Below are positions 60,827 to 64,000 of a stretch of DNA of 64,000 nucleotides, piece after piece. Position numbers and translations under genes: made by a program. Within the stretch, counting starts at the first letter, position 1, and each line of letters opens with the position of its first letter. Origin of the DNA: Prinia subflava (taxonomy: Eukaryota > Chordata > Aves > Passeriformes > Cisticolidae); contig NC_086247.1 of NCBI RefSeq assembly GCF_021018805.1, forward strand, positions 145,843,378 through 145,907,377, given 5' to 3'. The notes under the pieces are model-generated. The model did no database searches. It was not told where the DNA came from and saw only the letters and a program-made list of their open reading frames with translations.

Positions 60827-61640
60827 TCCGTGCCAGCACAGCGGGAGCTCCAGCGGGTTTGGCAGAGCCCCTGTGTGCCGGCGAGGAGCGCTGGGCCGTG
60901 GGACGCGGTGGGTACCTGCAGTAGGACTCAGTGGGTCAGCCGTGGATGCTCCTGTGACTGTGGGTCAGGGTCTGGATGACCCGAGCACTCCAGCGGGGCT
61001 TTGGGGGCCGATGAGGAGCCGGGGCAGCCCCTCATGGACCCGGCGCTGTGGGCAGGGCGGTGGAGCAGGCAGCTCCTCTCAGGGCTGGGCTTCGCGGCCT
61101 CCCCGGCACCCTCAGCTGGGCAGGCCCGAGGGACCCCGGGCCCACGGGGGCAGCAGCGGCCGCGGCTCTGGACCCTCCAAAGGAGGCGCCGGTGCCGGCC
61201 GGGGGTGCTGCTGCTGTTTGGGGGGCTGGCTATGCTGAGGTGTGGGGCGGGCAGGGCTGCGCAGGGCTGGGCTCGGGGCTCCCCCGGTAGCCCGGGGCCG
61301 GGGCCGGCGGGACAGGGGCAGGGCCGGGCCCCCGCCCCCCGGGCTGCCGGGAGTGCGGAGCGGGGGGCTTGGGGGCTGTTGTTTTCCCAGAAGCTGTGGC
61401 ATTTAAATAATAATTAAAAAGGAAGAAGAAAAGCTCCTGGTGGGGAGGAGAGGCAGGGCGCATCCCGGAGGCTCGGCGGGGCGGGCGGGAGCGCCGGCCC
61501 GGTTCCCCCGGCTTCCCCCGTGTCCCCCGGGCACCCCCGGCTCCCCCCGCCCGGCTCCCGGCGGGGCCGCCGCCAGCTCCAGCCTGCGCTGAGGCTGAGC
61601 AGAGCCTGCCCGCTCCCCCAGCTCTGCTTTCTTTCACATC
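60827..61640. promoter_or_regulatory. CpG-island-like GC-rich block
   Basis: About 800 bp of GC-rich, CpG-dense DNA sits in an otherwise AT-rich, CpG-poor window. It contains many GC-box-like GGGCGG/CCGCCC motifs, G-rich runs on the plus strand (61294-61328) and C5-C6 runs (61505-61548). Such blocks usually mark promoters or first exons of widely expressed or developmental genes. No TATA box or recognisable coding exon is visible inside. Pro/Gly/Ala-rich open frames here are what GC-rich DNA gives by chance. Confidence 0.7.
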
Positions 61641-61838
61641 TAATTTGATAGGAGGGGGATTTCGAGCTTCCCACAGTTACAACTTTTCTTGATTTCTCCC
61701 TTCCCCCCCGCCCCCCCTCGCATTTATTACTTGCATTTAATTAATTCCTTCTTTGCGTTTCCTTCCCTGTTAATCTTTGGGTGACTGCTTTGTACATATG
61801 GCAATCTGATAATGAGGGAGTTTGTCCTTATTCTCTAG
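61641..61838. other. flank of the CpG island
   Basis: The transition from GC-rich to AT-rich DNA includes a C-rich run at about 61703-61719 and, further right, the pyrimidine-rich stretch leading to a possible splice acceptor at 61837-61838. Confidence 0.4.
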
Positions 61839-61910
61839 ACTTCTTCACTGCGATGTCCACCCATCTAGTGCCTGGGATATCGATCTTCTTTCCGTGGGGA
61901 GGGGGACAAG
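61839..61910 (+). other. candidate exon (72 nt) with splice-site consensus
   Basis: The left side has TTTGTCCTTATTCTCTAG (pyrimidine-rich, AG at 61837-61838), a fair acceptor. The right side has GGGGACAAG followed by GTAAGAGG at 61911, a near-ideal donor. Inside, an ATG at 61853 opens a short frame beginning MSTHLVPGISIFFPW, which resembles no protein I know; the exon could equally be 5' UTR. It lies about 200 bp right of the CpG-island-like block and about 2 kb left of the TATA promoter. It could belong to a transcript started in the CpG island, or the signals could be coincidence. Confidence 0.25.
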
Positions 61911-63246
61911 GTAAGAGGGGTGATAAAAGTTTTGCAGTATTCCACACCATTAAGAATAGCTTTTATTCCTTGGCGCTGTTTAATCAACTGTTATATCAAG
62001 TCATGCTGTTTAAGCAACCACATCAAAAGAACATACCCTCTTTTGTATAAATTATATATTCCTTGTATCTGTCTTCTCGCATGCACGCAGACGGGGAGAT
62101 AAAACTTAAGTTTGTTTTTTAATAGCATGAAGCAGGTATTTAGCTGTTATACAACTTGTTTCTGCAACTAAGTTGGTTGATAACAACCTAGCAGCCAAGC
62201 TGCTGACTTTTTAACTTTTTACCTGTTTCCAAGTCAAAACTCCTCAATTTAAAGGTCGGAAAGAGAAATCGACGACTCACTGAAACTCCACAAAGAAACA
62301 TAAATAGGAGGAGAAAAACATGGGCTAAAAAAGATGAAAGCACCAGTTAGAGTCGGCGTGAGACCACTTCGGACCACTTCTTTCGGCTCCTTTCTAAAGT
62401 TGACCTGAAAAGACCACTTTATCCCTTGAAAAGTCCGTGCTGACCTGCTTGTTGCAGTTTACGGATACACAACTTTTTTACCACTTGAAAACTGATTTTA
62501 AAATCCATTTTCAAGGTTTAAGTTGATTACTACTCAGCTCAATATCATAGACGGAAAACTTCCATAACTGTTCACCCCAAAGAGCTCTTTTTATTTCTGT
62601 TTTTTCTTTTTTCTTTTTTTAAACCCCACAACTTTTAAATAAAGTTTATTTTTTGGATGTGTTTTGTTTTTCTGAGAAAGTGGACTTTGAATTACTTCAT
62701 CACGCCGTCCTGGAATTTTTAAGAACTCCTAAAAAAACTCCTGAAACTTTCTATCTCCTAGGACAAATTGTATTTTCTTAGGAGCAAAAGCAAACGAGCA
62801 CTTTGCAGGCAGAAAAGTGTTTGTTCATATGGGACTCTGCTGTTCTGTCTAACCTGCTCTATCAGCCTCATCTCTGCAATTTTGCTCGTCTCTCAACACC
62901 TTTGTCTGATTAGTAGCTTTTGGAGATCGGGATAAAGACATCACTTGCCACGCTGCATGAGATAACAATTAATTTAACATTAAACTTATCCCCTTTCCAT
63001 TCACTTTGCTTGGATCGATCTCTGTTAATTGTGTTTGCGGATGCTGTCAACACTATGCTTTTCTTAAAAACTTAATGACACCCCGCAAGGAGGTGTAAGA
63101 GTCTAAAACGCTCCTCTCCGACTTTGACCAAAGAAACAAAGAATACAGCGTGCTCAGGAGACCATCTATTTTTAATCAGTGGACTGTTCATGCACTTCCG
63201 AAGATATAGCGTTATTTTTAACTGGGTGATAGTCCTGGTTTTATTT

Positions 63247-63247
<1 letters not shown>
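61911..63247. other. unique sequence upstream of the right-edge promoter
   Basis: No coding exon or repeat family is recognised. CpGs are less depleted than in the rest of the window (for example around 62250-62460), consistent with a promoter-proximal region. A T/C-rich run lies at about 62588-62621. Confidence 0.5.
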
Positions 63248-63279
<32 letters not shown>

Positions 63280-63281
63280 TA
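63248..63281 (+). repeat. (AAAT)n microsatellite
   Basis: Seven to eight AAAT-type units, preceded by an A-rich start. Confidence 0.9.
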
Positions 63282-63710
63282 GTGCCACATTGCAGTAGTG
63301 TGATACACAAGTCAGACACAGTAACTTCATTTAACTGCCGCTTCGCATCAGACCTGTTTCTGCTGTTAAAGTGGTCATTTATCAGCTAAAAGGCGAGTGT
63401 GTTTAAAAATGTATGTCTTTGGGAGGGAGAGCAATCTCCCTTTTCAGGGACAAGAAACCTGTTACAAAGCACTTTAGGTGGGTGCGCTCTGAAATGGCAT
63501 TATTCCCCCCCGGGGCGTTAATATTACCTAAGTATATTCCTATTTGCACGGGTCCCCGATAATTCGGCATTTTATTTAACCACAACTGCCCTTAAAAACC
63601 TGACTTGCACTGAAGCAGCCTGCTAATCTTAATTTTTTCCCCCTCTTTCAGAGGGGCATCTGTTCCTCTTGCTGACAAATGTACCATTCTGCCAAGAAAG
63701 TTTTTGGGTG
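63282..63710. other. promoter-proximal unique sequence
   Basis: Nothing is recognised beyond moderate CpG retention (for example CCCCCGGGGCG at about 63507-63517). Confidence 0.45.
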
Positions 63711-63777
63711 AAAAAAAAAAAAAAAAAAAAAAAAAGAAAGAAAGAAAGAAAAAAGAAGAAGAGGAAGAAAAAAAAAA
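63711..63777 (+). repeat. purine tract: A25, then GAAA and GAAGAA repeats
   Basis: A 67-bp run with no pyrimidine: 25 A, then about five GAAA units, then AAGAAGAAGAGGAAG and more A. The homopurine strand could form triplex DNA and would favour a nucleosome-poor promoter flank. It ends about 200 bp left of the predicted start site. Confidence 0.95.
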
Positions 63778-63902
63778 GCGTGTAATTGATGTTATCCCAA
63801 GAAAGCACGATCTCCACCCCTCTCAGCTCTAAGCCCTTCAGGTAAAAGGAAAAAAAAAATCTTTCAAGAATTTGTTGCCTTTTTGAGGGTTAAAACATCA
63901 GA

Positions 63903-63990
63903 AGACAAGCTTGTCTCGCCTTGGCCAATCAGCTCTCGGCCCTGGCAGCTATAATATAGAACTAAAGGCAGACTCCTCTCACAAGCGTCT
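63903..63990 (+). promoter_or_regulatory. core promoter: palindrome, CCAAT box, TATA-like box, initiator
   Basis: In order, there is a perfect 14-bp palindrome AGACAAGCTTGTCT (63903-63916), GGCCAATCAG with CCAAT at 63925-63929, TATAATATA at 63950-63958, and a pyrimidine-flanked CTCTCACAAG with a likely start A near 63981. The TATA-to-start distance of about 31 bp is the canonical spacing. CCAAT at about -55 is slightly closer than usual. Together with rising CpG content over the last 3 kb, this points to a plus-strand gene whose first exon begins here and continues past the window. The gene cannot be identified from about 20 transcribed bases. Confidence 0.6.
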
Positions 63991-64000
63991 TGCTTTGCTA

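Noticed and set aside
59880..60839. 319-codon open frame on the minus strand (HCPGPLDSTVQGHWAALS-like repeats)
   Set aside because: Same cause as the plus-strand frame. It mirrors the tandem repeat and has no independent evidence of coding.
59937..61238. 433-codon open frame on the plus strand running through the minisatellite into the CpG island
   Set aside because: The translation is a 23-residue cycle created by a 23-bp tandem repeat lacking stops, and comparable frames exist in other phases and on the other strand. There is no splice, start or family support.
61112..61637. Pro/Gly/Ala-rich open frames in the CpG-island-like block
   Set aside because: GC-rich DNA has few stop codons, so frames of 90-138 codons on both strands are expected. 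No motif, homology or splice structure is visible.
1..64000. CRISPR arrays, prophage, operons or toxin systems
   Set aside because: The sequence is vertebrate intergenic DNA. No regularly spaced repeat-spacer pattern is present; the only long tandem array is the 23-bp minisatellite, which has no spacers.

Overview
The window looks like gene-poor, AT-rich intergenic DNA from a bird. The main reason is its repeat content. Almost every recognisable mobile-element copy is a CR1 LINE fragment with the avian-type 3' end (an 8-bp tail resembling ATTCTGTG repeats). There are no mammalian-type SINEs, and overall repeat density is low. CR1 also occurs in other sauropsids, so 'bird' is an inference, and I cannot name the species or chromosome. 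I see no complete protein-coding gene, tRNA, rRNA, CRISPR array or bacterial-type operon.

Layout: 0-8 kb is unique sequence with one CR1 copy (405-1181) and a 49-bp A run. From 8.0 to 13 kb there is a CR1 3' end, a short unclassified repeat found twice (8692-8750 and, inverted, 12040-12117), a hairpin carrying two opposed ATGCAAAT octamers, and a minus-strand CR1 with decayed reverse-transcriptase sequence. At 17.2-17.9 kb lies a much older L3/CR1-like relic. From 18 to 50 kb the sequence is mostly unique, with MIR-like scraps, one CR1 3' end (38.3 kb), microsatellites and AT-rich tracts. At 53.0-53.9 kb one CR1 is nested inside another.

The right end changes character. A 23-bp minisatellite of about 35 copies (60016-60826) abuts a CpG-island-like GC-rich block (60827-61640) with strong G-quadruplex/i-motif potential. 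A possible small exon with good splice signals follows at 61839-61910. At the very end is a compact core promoter with CCAAT box, TATA-like box and initiator-like site near 63981, pointing right. The simplest reading is that the window is the 5' flank of a plus-strand gene whose body lies beyond base 64000, with perhaps a distal CpG-island promoter and a proximal TATA promoter. I could not identify that gene.

Long open frames across the minisatellite are a consequence of its 23-bp period and are not called as genes. I did not find a convincing new biological system. The best leads are the right-edge promoter region with its minisatellite/CpG-island boundary, the octamer hairpin with its shared repeat, and a set of CTCF-like motifs in convergent orientation.
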